From the NCBI RefSeq assembly GCF_014195325.1, contig NZ_JACIBK010000017.1, positions 1-64,000 on the forward strand: a stretch of 64,000 bases of DNA, read 5' to 3'. Shown here one piece after another: positions 34,353 to 43,273 of this stretch. The stretch's first letter is position 1; each line of letters begins with the position of its first letter. Source of the stretch: Rhizobium sp. BK650 (GTDB lineage: Bacteria; Pseudomonadota; Alphaproteobacteria; Rhizobiales; Rhizobiaceae). The position numbers and the translations under genes are program-made. A model generated the notes under the pieces. That model did no database searches. It had not been told where the DNA came from and saw only the letters and a list, made by a program, of their open reading frames with translations.

Positions 34353-36692
34353 ATGGTTTTTTCACTTCGCAATGTTCTGGTTGGAATTTTCCTTCTTCTC
34401 AGCGTCGCCCTATGTGTTCTGACGGGATCTTCGACGCTTGATGCGTATCGCGCTGCAGGCACCTATGCCGAGGTTTCGAAGTTCACCATGCTCGACCGCG
34501 CGCTCTTCCAAACACTCGCGAACTTTCGAAACGAGCGAGGTGACGGCTCGTCGCTCGCCAAACTTGAACTTGGCGCGCAAGATGCAACGCTTGCATTGTT
34601 GAAAACGGACAGAGGCATTGTCGACAAATACATGGGCGACGCAAAATCGGTCTTTGCAAACATCGACGACCAGACGCTCAAAGCGCCGATTGCCGACGTT
34701 ATGAGCGCCTATGATCGGGTAGTTGCATTCCGCTCAAAGCTCGACAGCGAAGTTGCCAAGAAGCTCGCTGATCGCGACCCGACACTGCAGGCCACGACGC
34801 TGGACCTCGGGCAGCAGCTCTTAACGGCGTTGGAGACGGGTTCGACAGCCATTGAAAGCCGGATTCGCACCAGTGATCCCTCGATGACGGCGCTCATTCA
34901 GATCCGTGCACTGACATGGTACACCCGCGCAACGGCTGGCGCTGCAAACCTGTTGTTCGTCAACACGCTCGCCTCCGGAGAGGCGATGAAGCCCGAGGAC
35001 GTCAGCAAGATCCAACAATTCGATTACACTGCAAATTTTACCTGGGGACAGGTCGGCACGCTGGTCAATCATCCGTCGACACCACAGGTCGTCAAAGACG
35101 CCTATAAAGTCAGCAGCGCGACCTATTTCAACGGTGACTTCGCTGCGAAACACAGCGCGTTGCTTGCCAGATTCGCGGCCGGTGAGAAGAAGGCCATGCC
35201 CCTCGACGACTGGCGTCCGCTTGGGAACGCCGCCCTTCTGACCATCACGAACACCGCAGCGGCAGCCGCAGATGGCATGGTGGCGAATGCATCCGCCAGC
35301 CAGCATGATGCATTCGTCAGCTTGATTGCCTACGGGCTCATCTTCCTTGCTGCCGCGGTTCTGAGCATCACGGGCATCTGCGTCATCGTCTTTCGCGTCA
35401 CCAGGCCCGTCGGGACGCTAACTCATTCCATGACCGCGCTCGCCGAAGGTGACCTTTCGGTCTTGATCGGTGGCGTCGAACGGCGTGATGAGATTGGCGC
35501 CATGGCACGTTCTGTGCAGTTTTTCCAGCGGGCAGCCCTGCGCAACAAGGCGCTCGAAGCTGAAGCCGCCGAGGCACGCGCTACATCGGAGAACGAACGC
35601 GTCGAAGTCCAGCGCCGCGCCGAGGCAGAGGCTGAACAGAGGCTGGTGCAAGCAACAGGTTCGCTTGCGACAGGGCTCCGTCATTTGGCATCCGGCGACC
35701 TGCGTTGCGAGATCGAAACGCCCCTAGCTGCGCAGTTCGAGGCTTTGCGTCACGACTTCAATTCATCGGTCAGCCAGCTGCGTGCTGCGATGTCCCAGGT
35801 TGGTCAGGCCGCGTCACTCGTAAATAGCGGCAGTCGCGAGATTTCGCAGGCTTCCGATAATCTTTCCAAACGCACCGAGCAGCAAGCCGCCTCGCTGGAG
35901 GAGACAGCAGCCGCGCTCGAAGAGGTGACGGCCAATGTTAAGTCGACCTCCAAGCGAGCTGGCGATGCACGTGACTTGGTACGTGGTGCCCGATCGCGGG
36001 CAGAAAACTCCAGCCAGGTCGTCAGCAATGCCGTCAGCGCCATGGGCAAAATTGAGCATTCGTCCAAGCAGATCAGCCAGATCATCAGCGTGATCGACGA
36101 GATCGCCTTCCAGACAAACCTGCTTGCGCTTAACGCCGGCGTCGAGGCGGCGCGGGCGGGCGAAGCCGGCAAAGGCTTTGCCGTTGTCGCCCAGGAAGTC
36201 CGCGAGCTGGCCCAGCGTTCGGCCAATGCCGCCAAGGAGATCAAGGCCCTGATCGGCAATTCTGAAGTCGCCGTCAGCGAGGGTGTGAAGCTCGTCAATG
36301 ACACCGGCGAGGGCCTCGCAGCTATTGCCGACCTGGTCCTGCAGATCAATCAGCACATGGATGCGATTGCCACTGCCGCCCAGGAGCAGTCCATGGGCCT
36401 GTCGGAGATCAATAGCGCCGTCAATCATATGGACCAGGCGACACAGCAGAATGCCGCCATGGTCGAAGAGATGAATGCGGCTGGCGCTGGTTTGGCCGAA
36501 GAAAGCAAGCGTCTCGGCGAACTCCTGAGCGCATTCCACACAGGCGAAGCGGAGCGCGTGGAACGACAGGCGAAGCGTGCGGCCCGGCCTGCCTCAGCCG
36601 CAACGACGGGCCGCCTTGCTGCACGCCCCGCTCCCGTCACGCAGGGCAATGCTGCGCTTAAACATCTCCAGCAGGAGTGGTCGGAGTTCTGA
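34353..36692 (+). CDS. Methyl-accepting chemotaxis protein
   Basis: A 779-residue transmembrane chemoreceptor. Helix 1 is at about residues 7-25, a roughly 290-residue helical periplasmic sensor follows, helix 2 is near 325-348, then HAMP (RVTRPVGTLTHSMTALAEGD near 349-368), a second HAMP-like segment (LATGLRHLASGDLRCEIETP near 435-455) and the signalling domain. The hairpin tip IDEIAFQTNLLALNAGVEAARAGE near 580-603 is the CheA/CheW contact. The C-terminus ends EWSEF, an xWxxF pentapeptide that could tether CheR/CheB. AGGTGAG precedes the ATG. The ligand is unknown; an independent monocistronic gene with a terminator downstream. Confidence 0.94.
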   Translation: MVFSLRNVLVGIFLLLSVALCVLTGSSTLDAYRAAGTYAEVSKFTMLDRALFQTLANFRNERGDGSSLAKLELGAQDATLALLKTDRGIVDKYMGDAKSVFANIDDQTLKAPIADVMSAYDRVVAFRSKLDSEVAKKLADRDPTLQATTLDLGQQLLTALETGSTAIESRIRTSDPSMTALIQIRALTWYTRATAGAANLLFVNTLASGEAMKPEDVSKIQQFDYTANFTWGQVGTLVNHPSTPQVVKDAYKVSSATYFNGDFAAKHSALLARFAAGEKKAMPLDDWRPLGNAALLTITNTAAAAADGMVANASASQHDAFVSLIAYGLIFLAAAVLSITGICVIVFRVTRPVGTLTHSMTALAEGDLSVLIGGVERRDEIGAMARSVQFFQRAALRNKALEAEAAEARATSENERVEVQRRAEAEAEQRLVQATGSLATGLRHLASGDLRCEIETPLAAQFEALRHDFNSSVSQLRAAMSQVGQAASLVNSGSREISQASDNLSKRTEQQAASLEETAAALEEVTANVKSTSKRAGDARDLVRGARSRAENSSQVVSNAVSAMGKIEHSSKQISQIISVIDEIAFQTNLLALNAGVEAARAGEAGKGFAVVAQEVRELAQRSANAAKEIKALIGNSEVAVSEGVKLVNDTGEGLAAIADLVLQINQHMDAIATAAQEQSMGLSEINSAVNHMDQATQQNAAMVEEMNAAGAGLAEESKRLGELLSAFHTGEAERVERQAKRAARPASAATTGRLAARPAPVTQGNAALKHLQQEWSEF

Positions 36693-36747
36693 TAGGTCTG
36701 GTCTAGAGATCAGCTACCGCAGTTCTACCGCGGTTTGAGAAGCGAAC

Positions 36748-36778
36748 ATGCCCCGGACATCTTGTGCGGGGCATTTTC
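36748..36778 (+). terminator. Rho-independent terminator after chemoreceptor gene
   Basis: ATGCCCCG at 36748-36755 pairs perfectly with CGGGGCAT at 36767-36774 around an 11-base loop, followed by TTTT. It lies 55 bases after the chemoreceptor stop. Confidence 0.8.
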
Positions 36779-36814
36779 GTTTGGCCAATTCAGCTTCACG
36801 GGGATGGGGGATTT

Positions 36815-36934
36815 GACCTCACAACAGATCTGCGGATCAACAAACAGATCTTCCGCCCACCTTCAGATGAAGAGGTCGACCGCGTGGCAAGAGAGGCAAC
36901 GAAGACATTTCTGCGTGCATTCGCCAAGCGCTAG
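36815..36934 (+). pseudogene. 3' fragment duplicate of a TetR regulator gene
   Basis: The frame reads TDLRINKQIFRPPSDEEVDR then EATKTFLRAFAKR and stop. This matches the last 37 or so residues of the intact TetR protein at 21662-22312 (TDLRINQRIGRPTPEDEVDR and EATKTFLRAFGKR). The DNA likeness runs on about 25 bases past both stops. No upstream part of such a gene is present here. Confidence 0.85.
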
Positions 36935-37031
36935 CGGCATCGCGGCGGCAATTGTAACGAAGTATGACGCGCTCGCAGGTAAAATTCTCGCTCCTACCCG
37001 CTAGAGCATCGATGGACCAACGGTCGCTTGA

Positions 37032-37165
37032 GAAATCGACCAAACTGCTAGGGATGCCACCGTTAGACGCTTCCACTATAAAAATCACGGTCAAATCGCC
37101 AACACTTCGCCGCCTACAACTTCGGCCGCAGGCCCAAGACCCCTCAAGGGCCTCACACCCTAACC
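37032..37165 (+). pseudogene. IS481-family-like transposase C-terminal remnant
   Basis: One frame reads RDATVRRFHYKNHGQIA, and the next frame AAYNFGRRPKT followed (shifted again) by LKGLTP. In IS481-type integrase-core transposases these occur in the same order (xATVKRxHYxxHxQL, AYNFxRRLKTLxGLTPYE) at the C-terminus. Several frameshifts and loss of the rest make it inactive. It flags past insertion activity next to the displaced TetR fragment. Confidence 0.6.
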
Positions 37166-37189
37166 CGGCCGGTCTCGTCGGCCGGTTTT
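37165..37189 (+). terminator. Terminator-like hairpin within insertion remnant
   Basis: CCGGCCG (37165-37171) and CGGCCGG (37179-37185) form a perfect 7-pair stem with a 7-base loop followed by TTTT, about 85 bases before the deoxyribosyltransferase gene. It would isolate that gene from upstream transcripts. Confidence 0.6.
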
Positions 37190-37272
37190 CGCCCACTGGA
37201 TTATGATCCTTCTTAGCTGTACAGCGAGGAAAGTATTTTGGTTGTCGAGCCCATCCCTTTTAGGTGCAATTT

Positions 37273-37881
37273 ATGACAAGAAAAGTTTATCTGGCCGGTC
37301 CCGAGGTCTTCCTTCCCAACGCCCGTGAAATCCTTGACCTGAAAGCAGCACTTGCCCGTGAGGCGGGACTTCTCCCGCTCTCGCCCGGCGACCTGGAAAT
37401 CCCGCACACGAACTCAAAGCGCGAGCGGGCCGCAGCGATAAACGCGGTGGACGAGCAGATGATGGTCGAGGCTGATGCGATCATCGCCAATCTGACGCCC
37501 TTTCGCGGCATTGCGGCCGATACAGGCACGGCCTTCGAACTCGGCTTTATGTGCGCAAGCGGTAAGCCTGTATTCGCCTACACGAATGTGGCCCGCGACC
37601 ACAGCGGACGAGTGAGCGATCTTTATGGTGGGGCCGTCGCCTATGATACTGAAGGTCGCCTGCGAGACCCGAACGGAATTGCGGTCGAGGATTTCGGCCT
37701 AGCCGACAATCTCATGCTGCACGCCGGGATTGAGCGGCGCGGTGGCGTCCTCATCATCGGAGACGCACCGCGGGACGCGCTCTATACGGACCTTGCCGCG
37801 TTCAAGACGTGTCTTGCCGTCGCCGTTGAGACGCTGCGATCGGCAGGAGCCGCGCCGTCGCCTCCCCGGCCGCGCCAGTGA
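37273..37881 (+). CDS. Nucleoside 2-deoxyribosyltransferase family protein
   Basis: A 202-residue protein. VYLAGPEVFLPNA at residues 5-17 and the catalytic glutamate in DTGTAFELGFMCASGKPVFAYTN near 79-101 are diagnostic of the family, which swaps nucleobases on deoxyribose through a covalent intermediate. ATG 37273 is chosen over GTG 37264 as TAGGTG then has proper spacing. The C-terminal ten residues are proline/arginine-rich and poorly conserved. Its neighbours are an IS remnant and a small zinc-ribbon-like gene. Nucleotide salvage is the likely job. Confidence 0.88.
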   Translation: MTRKVYLAGPEVFLPNAREILDLKAALAREAGLLPLSPGDLEIPHTNSKRERAAAINAVDEQMMVEADAIIANLTPFRGIAADTGTAFELGFMCASGKPVFAYTNVARDHSGRVSDLYGGAVAYDTEGRLRDPNGIAVEDFGLADNLMLHAGIERRGGVLIIGDAPRDALYTDLAAFKTCLAVAVETLRSAGAAPSPPRPRQ

Positions 37882-37900
37882 CCGCGCGATATCGGCAATG

Positions 37901-38173
37901 TTATCGGTGGAGGCGGTCGGTTTTCCGTGTCCCAGGCAACGCCGAGCCCGATCCTGGAAATCGATGCCACCGCAACGCTTCTACGTCGATCCAGGTTTCT
38001 GACGGTGCGAGACACTCCTCGCAGATCCCGCAACCATCATCGTCCACGAACGAGCGAGGACGCCCGCAACAGAGACAGGTACCCGCGCCATGACCCACGC
38101 ACTCGTCGCGTTCAGGAGGAAGGATTTCAATTTCGCGGCTGGCACTGAGTTTTGTCGTCAGATCGTCGTCCAT
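37901..38173 (-). CDS. Small putative zinc-ribbon hypothetical protein
   Basis: A 90-residue soluble protein with paired cysteines, CLCCGRPRS near residues 33-41 and CGICEECLAP near 48-57, in a spacing that could bind one zinc ion. GGAG precedes the ATG at 38173; the longer frame lacks a site. It converges with the deoxyribosyltransferase gene, 19 bases apart. No known family is recognised; a DNA- or protein-binding accessory role is only a guess. Confidence 0.55.
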   Translation of the reverse strand: MDDDLTTKLSASREIEILPPERDECVGHGAGTCLCCGRPRSFVDDDGCGICEECLAPSETWIDVEALRWHRFPGSGSALPGTRKTDRLHR

Positions 38174-38575
38174 CTTAAGGCTCCAATCGAGGCTATATTT
38201 GAGATAGTGAGCCTCCTGCGCCGGACAAGAAGGGCGGTCCAAGTATGAGCTTGAAATGTCGGCGAGATGTAGACATCGGCTGGCATGCGATGGCCTTTGG
38301 CCACCCTGTCCGTCATTCCGCGAGCTCAACCGACGTTGGATTGAAGTGCCGCTCGAAACAACGCAGTGCAGCTGGCCACCTTTCCATGCGTCAAGCAGAC
38401 GCCTTTTCAAGCCGCTGGATTGGTAAGTTTTCCCTAACCTTAAGGCTATAGCCGTGGCGCGGCGGCAGCTCCCCTGCCATGACGAAGCCCGGTCCGGCCT
38501 GGGACGCGAGGGCCCGACTTGAAGTGGACCGATGAGATGCGGCCCGAAACTCGGGGATTAACCTGACGCGGTATC

Positions 38576-38815
38576 TCAATCTTGCGTCAAATCACCAACC
38601 TCACCGAAGGCAGCAAGCAGCCTCGGCGAGCTCATATCACCCGTTTCGCAGTCGACCATCACGGAGTAGGCTCCTACACCGAGGGATCTGGCCGACATTG
38701 CCGACGCGATCTTTTCCGCAGATGTCCCATTCGAAGCCTGTCGCATCTCTCCCGGGACCAAGCCAGCCCGGTTGCGCTTGAATGGAACCACGATGAATTT
38801 CTCGGCCAACGACAT
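38576..38815 (-). CDS. Small conserved hypothetical protein
   Basis: A 79-residue soluble protein beginning MSLAEKFIVVPFKRNRAGL and containing GEMRQASNGTSAEKIASAMS then GVGAYSVMVDCETGDMSSPR. The pattern reads like a real, small rhizobial protein rather than a chance frame, and AGGGA precedes the ATG. It is 22 bases downstream of another small gene, so the two are probably co-transcribed. No function is known to me. Confidence 0.6.
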   Translation of the reverse strand: MSLAEKFIVVPFKRNRAGLVPGEMRQASNGTSAEKIASAMSARSLGVGAYSVMVDCETGDMSSPRLLAAFGEVGDLTQD

Positions 38816-38837
38816 TTTCGATCCCTTATTGCCTTAA

Positions 38838-38987
38838 CTATTCCAACGCGCTGAGTTCTTCGATTTGATCGTCCAGTTCGCGCACACGGTCCAAATAACG
38901 TGGTCGAAGCGGATGATCCTCTGCCAGACTTTCCAGTTTTGACAGCGCAAGCCGACGCTCGTCTCTCAGGAGTTTCAACCGACTCAT
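38838..38987 (-). CDS. Very small hypothetical coiled-coil-like protein
   Basis: A 49-residue charged protein starting MSRLKLLRDERRLALSKLES and ending DQIEELSALE, with heptad-like leucines suggesting a helical hairpin. A GAGG site precedes ATG 38987; the longer frame to 39146 has a low-complexity leader. It lies just before the 79-residue gene. Existence rests on coding character and the ribosome site only. Confidence 0.5.
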   Translation of the reverse strand: MSRLKLLRDERRLALSKLESLAEDHPLRPRYLDRVRELDDQIEELSALE

Positions 38988-39808
38988 GTGGGCCTCATTT
39001 GTTATTGCCCAGCCATAGCCCAAGTCCAGCAGGAACACCATCGTTGTTCTTCGTATGTTCCAGAGCACGCGCAGAAACGAACCGCCGACGGTCAGGTGGA
39101 GATTGAAGAAAATAATATGAGCTCTATCGGCTGGAAACCGCAACACATACTACCCCTATTCCCACAATTCCATGCGACGTCAGGACAATGGAGCGTGTCG
39201 GCGCTGTCAGCACAGCGACGGAACAAAAGGAGCGGAGACCGGGAACTCTCGGACGCGAGGAAAAAGCGGCCGCAATGGCGTCAGCGTGAGCGCAAGCGGG
39301 ACCGGCAGCCATCCTCAGTGTTCCGCTTTGGACTTGGGCTCGCCAACTGTCGCTATCATCACAACCAAGGGCCAGCCCCTGCCCTCACCTGCCAGTCCGT
39401 GCTTGCGACCTTGCAGTATCGGTGATTTCATACAAAAGGCAGTCGGGTCTTCCGTGTCCCTGCCTAAGGCCTACCTCCGCGGCGACGGGCTTTCGTGCCC
39501 TTCTGGAAATCAGCGCGTTTCATCACGCCGTCACCTGAGTAGAATGCGCTACTCTGTCATTCGCCTTGTAGCTGCAGCTGAATGGGACAAGACAGCGCCA
39601 CGCCGACGGATCTATTGCCATCAATGACTTAAACGCCCGTTGGTCATGACAGCGATCTGTGATCGAGAAGGCGCGGAGCCGAGCGCTCGGCGTCGGCGCA
39701 AACGGCAAACGTCTTCCGCGGCGGTTGCCGGAGAAGACGAAAGCCTGCAGCAAGCCGGGAACGGCCGTTTACGTCCGCAAGTAGATGACCAGATTCATGA
39801 GCAACGCT
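38988..39808. other. Long region without recognisable genes
   Basis: About 820 bases between the small hypothetical genes and the coniferyl aldehyde dehydrogenase gene. Frames on both strands are short or arginine/serine-rich, as expected from chance in high-GC DNA. I see no RNA gene, repeat or insertion element. It marks the left border of the phenylpropanoid island. Confidence 0.45.
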
Positions 39809-41248
39809 TTACTTGCAGATCGCTTCGGCCAGAAAGCCACGCATCGCCTCACCAAAGGGCGGCCGCATCATATATTCTGCTTCCACCATCTTGCTCTGGT
39901 GATAGATGGCACGCGAATGCGAGAAGGCGAGGAAACCGAACTTGCCGTGATAGGCGCCCATTCCGGAATGGCCGACGCCGCCGAAGGGAAGGCCCTCCGC
40001 CGTGACGTGGCTCATGCAGTCATTGACGGTCACGCCGCCGGAGGTCGTATTGCCAAGAACCCGACGCTCCTCTTTGCCATCCTGGCTGAAGTAGTAAAGG
40101 GCGAGCGGGCGCGGCCGGGCGTTGATGCGATCGATGACGTCGGTGACATCGCGATAGGGAAGAACCGGTAGAACCGGCCCGAAGATTTCCTCCTGCAGCG
40201 CCCGCATATCGTCGGTGGGGTCGAGGATCAGGGTCGGTGGTATGCGGTGGGCCGGTTGCTGCGAGAAATTTTCTTCGGCCGGATTTATTTCGACGATGCG
40301 GGCGCCCTTGGCTCTGGCGTCGTCGACAAGGCCCTGCACGCGGGCATGATGGCGAGCATTGACGATTGAAGTGTAGTCAGGATTGTCCTTCAGCGTCGGG
40401 TACATTGCACGGACCGCCGCGACGGCGTGTTCGGCAAAGGCTTCAACGCTTTCCTCGGGCACATAGGCGTGGTCCGGCGCCAGACAGATCTGGCCGGCGT
40501 TCAGCGTTTTGACAGTCATGACGCGCCGCGCCGCGTCTGCGAGATCGGCCGAACGACCGATGATGACAGGCGACTTGCCGCCGAGTTCGAGCGTCAGCGG
40601 CGTCAGGTTTTCCGCCGCCGCCCGCATGACATGATGGGCAACCGCAGTACCACCGGTGAAGATCAGATGGTCGAAGGCAAGCGAGGTGAAGGCGGTCCCT
40701 GTCGCCGGCCCGCCCTGAACAACGGCGATTTCAGTGGCGTCGAAGGCGCCTGCGATGAGCTGCGCCATCAAGGCCGATGAAGTAGGCGTCACCTCCGAGG
40801 GTTTGATCATGGCGCGGTTGCCGGCGGCAAGAATGCCGGCAAGCGGCGCAAGGGCGAGCTGGTAGGGGAAATTCCAGGGACTGAGGATTCCGACAACGCC
40901 TTTCGGCTGATAGACCACTTTGGCGACCGCATCTGGAAACAGTGCCTCGTGTTCTTCCGGCTTCAGCCATTCGGCCAGATGGGCCTTGGCATATTTGAGC
41001 GAGCCGACGCAGGTGAAGACGTCGAGAAGCAGGCTTGCTTCGACACTACGGCTGCCGAAATCCTCCGAAAGAGCCGCGGCAATCGCATCCTTATGATCGA
41101 CCAGAAGAGCAATGACGCGGTCAATGCGATCGATGCGGGTCTCGATATCAGGCGGTCCTTCGTTCAGGAAGGACGACCTTTGTCTGGCAAGCAGCGCCTT
41201 CATGGTATCGGGGCTGGTATCGGTGGCGATTGGGGTGACGGTGTTCAT
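39809..41248 (-). CDS. calB: Coniferyl aldehyde dehydrogenase
   Basis: A 479-residue NAD-dependent aldehyde dehydrogenase. GILSPWNFPYQLALAPLAGIL near residues 119-139 binds the cofactor, LELGGKSP near 220-227 holds the general-base glutamate, and the catalytic cysteine is in NAGQICLAPDHAYVP near 250-264. LAPDHAYVP and the shorter N-terminus place it in the coniferyl-aldehyde branch. It oxidises coniferyl aldehyde to ferulate. It is last in the minus-strand operon starting with the CoA ligase, 22 bases after the alcohol dehydrogenase. Confidence 0.88.
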   Translation of the reverse strand: MNTVTPIATDTSPDTMKALLARQRSSFLNEGPPDIETRIDRIDRVIALLVDHKDAIAAALSEDFGSRSVEASLLLDVFTCVGSLKYAKAHLAEWLKPEEHEALFPDAVAKVVYQPKGVVGILSPWNFPYQLALAPLAGILAAGNRAMIKPSEVTPTSSALMAQLIAGAFDATEIAVVQGGPATGTAFTSLAFDHLIFTGGTAVAHHVMRAAAENLTPLTLELGGKSPVIIGRSADLADAARRVMTVKTLNAGQICLAPDHAYVPEESVEAFAEHAVAAVRAMYPTLKDNPDYTSIVNARHHARVQGLVDDARAKGARIVEINPAEENFSQQPAHRIPPTLILDPTDDMRALQEEIFGPVLPVLPYRDVTDVIDRINARPRPLALYYFSQDGKEERRVLGNTTSGGVTVNDCMSHVTAEGLPFGGVGHSGMGAYHGKFGFLAFSHSRAIYHQSKMVEAEYMMRPPFGEAMRGFLAEAICK

Positions 41249-41269
41249 TGGTTCCTCCCTTGAACGGTG

Positions 41270-42376
41270 TCAGGCGGCCGGCTGGCGTACGATCGGTTTC
41301 AGCGCGATGCCTTTTTTCGAGTCCTCCACCGCCCGGTTGATGTCGGCGAAATCGTAGAAGCGGACGAGCCTGTCGAACGGGAAGCGCCCCTGGCGATGGA
41401 GGTCGATCAATAGCGGGATCAGCACGTCCGGATTTGAATCTCCCTCGACGATGCCGCGCACCCGGCGCCCGCCGGACAGGATATGGGTAAGGTCGAGCGT
41501 CAGCGTCGCGCCGTGCGGCGAGGCGCCGACAATGCCACACGTGCCGCGCGGCGCCAGCACCCGCACGCACTGGTCTATGACGGCGGGCACGCCGGAGGCA
41601 TCGATAGAATAGTCGACGCCGGCACCGGTCAGCGCCATGATCGCGGCAACCGCGTCGCTCTCCTTGGCGTTGAAGATGTCAGTCGCTCCGAGTTCCGCTG
41701 CCAGGGCCAACCGCGTCTCGTTGACATCGACGGCGATGATCCGTGAGGCGCCGACGACCCGCGCGGCCATCACCGCCGCCAGGCCGACAGAGCCCATGCC
41801 GAACACTGCGAGTATTTTTCCAGGCTCAACGTGGAGCGCATTCATCACCGCGCCGGCGCCGGTCTGAATGCCGCAGGCGAGTGGGCCAAGCAGCGCGAGA
41901 TCCACATCTTTCGGCACTTTCACGATATTGCGCTCATGGCAGAGCGCGTGGCTTGCAAAGGAGGATTGTCCAAAAATGTTGCCGTTAATCCGCTCTCCCT
42001 CGCATGAGAGCCCGCTAGAACCGTCGGCGCGCGCGCCGAAGAAGTTGCGCGGAAAGAATTCGTGGCAATAGGTCTCCTCGTGATCCTTGCAGCTCGGGCA
42101 ATGGCCGCAGGAATTGAATGTCATGACCACATGATCGCCCGGCGCCACCTTGGCAACGCCCGGCCCCACATGTTCGACGATGCCGGCCCCCTCGTGACCG
42201 AGCACGACCGGCTGCGGCACGGGCAGGCGCTTATCGCGCATGACGATGTCGGTATGGCAAACTCCCGTCGCCACGACCCGAACCAGGATCTCCCCTTCGC
42301 GTGGCTCCTCCAGATCGAGCCTTTCCAGTGAAAACGGCATATGGGGCGCCCGCGCCACCGCAGCGTGGATCTTCAT
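41270..42376 (-). CDS. Zinc-dependent alcohol dehydrogenase (aryl-alcohol type)
   Basis: A 368-residue medium-chain dehydrogenase. Catalytic zinc ligands are visible in VCHTDIVMR near residues 38-46 and GHEGAGIVEHVG near 61-72; the structural zinc loop has four cysteines (CGHCPSCKDHEETYC near 91-105). GMGSVGLAAVMAA near 195-207 is the NAD site. It resembles benzyl/aryl-alcohol dehydrogenases, so coniferyl or another aromatic alcohol is the probable substrate, beside coniferyl aldehyde dehydrogenase in one operon. Confidence 0.88.
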   Translation of the reverse strand: MKIHAAVARAPHMPFSLERLDLEEPREGEILVRVVATGVCHTDIVMRDKRLPVPQPVVLGHEGAGIVEHVGPGVAKVAPGDHVVMTFNSCGHCPSCKDHEETYCHEFFPRNFFGARADGSSGLSCEGERINGNIFGQSSFASHALCHERNIVKVPKDVDLALLGPLACGIQTGAGAVMNALHVEPGKILAVFGMGSVGLAAVMAARVVGASRIIAVDVNETRLALAAELGATDIFNAKESDAVAAIMALTGAGVDYSIDASGVPAVIDQCVRVLAPRGTCGIVGASPHGATLTLDLTHILSGGRRVRGIVEGDSNPDVLIPLLIDLHRQGRFPFDRLVRFYDFADINRAVEDSKKGIALKPIVRQPAA

Positions 42377-42404
42377 GGCTTTCCTTCCTCCGATGATCGG
42401 CTTC

Positions 42405-43229
42405 TCAGCGGCCGCGCTTGTAGGCGCCGAGCCCCGGCTGATAGGTCTTGTCGTCCAGGAACTGCTTCAGACCCTCGTCACGCCCCTTTGTCTTGTCGAG
42501 AAACAGCATCTGCTCCAGCTTGGCGTAGATGTAGTCGTCGGCGAGATCCCAGGGCAGGTTGCGCACACGCTTGTAGGTGTCCTTGGCGGCCTTTAGCGTC
42601 ACGGGGTTCTTTTCGAGCAGGCTCGCGCAGATCTTGCGCACGCGGGCTTCGAGTTCGGCGAGCGGCACGGCCTCGTTGACCAGGCCCATTTCAGCGGCCT
42701 TGCGCCCGCCAAACAGTTCACCGGTCATGATGTAGTAGAGGGCATCGCGATGGCGCATCACCTCAGCGACGGCGCGAGTGACGTTGCCGCCAGGCAAAAT
42801 GCCCCAGTTGATTTCGGAAAGCCCGAAATTCGCCTCTTCGGCGGCGATGGCGAGGTCGCAGGAAACGAGCGGCGTGAAGGCGCCGCCAAAGCACCAGCCA
42901 TTGACCATGGCGATAGTCGGCTTTTCGAAATACATCAGCCGGCCCCACCAGCCGCCGGATTGGCGCCGCGCCTTCAGTGTGGCATCGCGCGGCTTGTCGT
43001 CATTGTCGCGAAAATATTCCTTAAGATCCATGCCGGCCGACCAGGACTCGCCTGCGCCGCGCAGGACGAGCACGCCGCAGCGCTCATCACCCTCGAGCTC
43101 ATCGAGCACCTCGAGCATCCGGGCATTGAGTGCCGGATTCATCGCATTGCGCTTCTCAGGACGGTTGAGGGTCACGAACGCGATGCCATTGTCGAATTCG
43201 ACCAGAACCGGCGATTGGTTTTTAGTCAT
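42405..43229 (-). CDS. ech: p-Hydroxycinnamoyl-CoA hydratase/lyase
   Basis: A 274-residue crotonase-fold enzyme closely resembling feruloyl-CoA hydratase/lyases. The oxyanion hole region SAGMDLKEYF near residues 64-73 includes the substrate-binding tyrosine, GWCFGGAFTPLVSCDLA near 112-128 forms the second oxyanion segment, and the catalytic glutamate lies in FGLSEINWGILPGGN near 136-150. It hydrates feruloyl-CoA and splits it to vanillin and acetyl-CoA. It sits 45 bases after the CoA ligase and before the alcohol dehydrogenase. Confidence 0.93.
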   Translation of the reverse strand: MTKNQSPVLVEFDNGIAFVTLNRPEKRNAMNPALNARMLEVLDELEGDERCGVLVLRGAGESWSAGMDLKEYFRDNDDKPRDATLKARRQSGGWWGRLMYFEKPTIAMVNGWCFGGAFTPLVSCDLAIAAEEANFGLSEINWGILPGGNVTRAVAEVMRHRDALYYIMTGELFGGRKAAEMGLVNEAVPLAELEARVRKICASLLEKNPVTLKAAKDTYKRVRNLPWDLADDYIYAKLEQMLFLDKTKGRDEGLKQFLDDKTYQPGLGAYKRGR

Positions 43230-43273
43230 CAGATCACTCCATTGGTTTTGGCATGAAAGCCGGGGCCGCTTAA

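Noticed and set aside
38391..38579. 62-codon minus-strand frame just after the 79-residue gene
   Set aside because: Starts with TTG, has no ribosome site or recognisable motif; the apparent overlap with the upstream stop can be chance.
39523..39753. 76-codon minus-strand frame
   Set aside because: Arginine- and serine-rich with no motif or convincing start.
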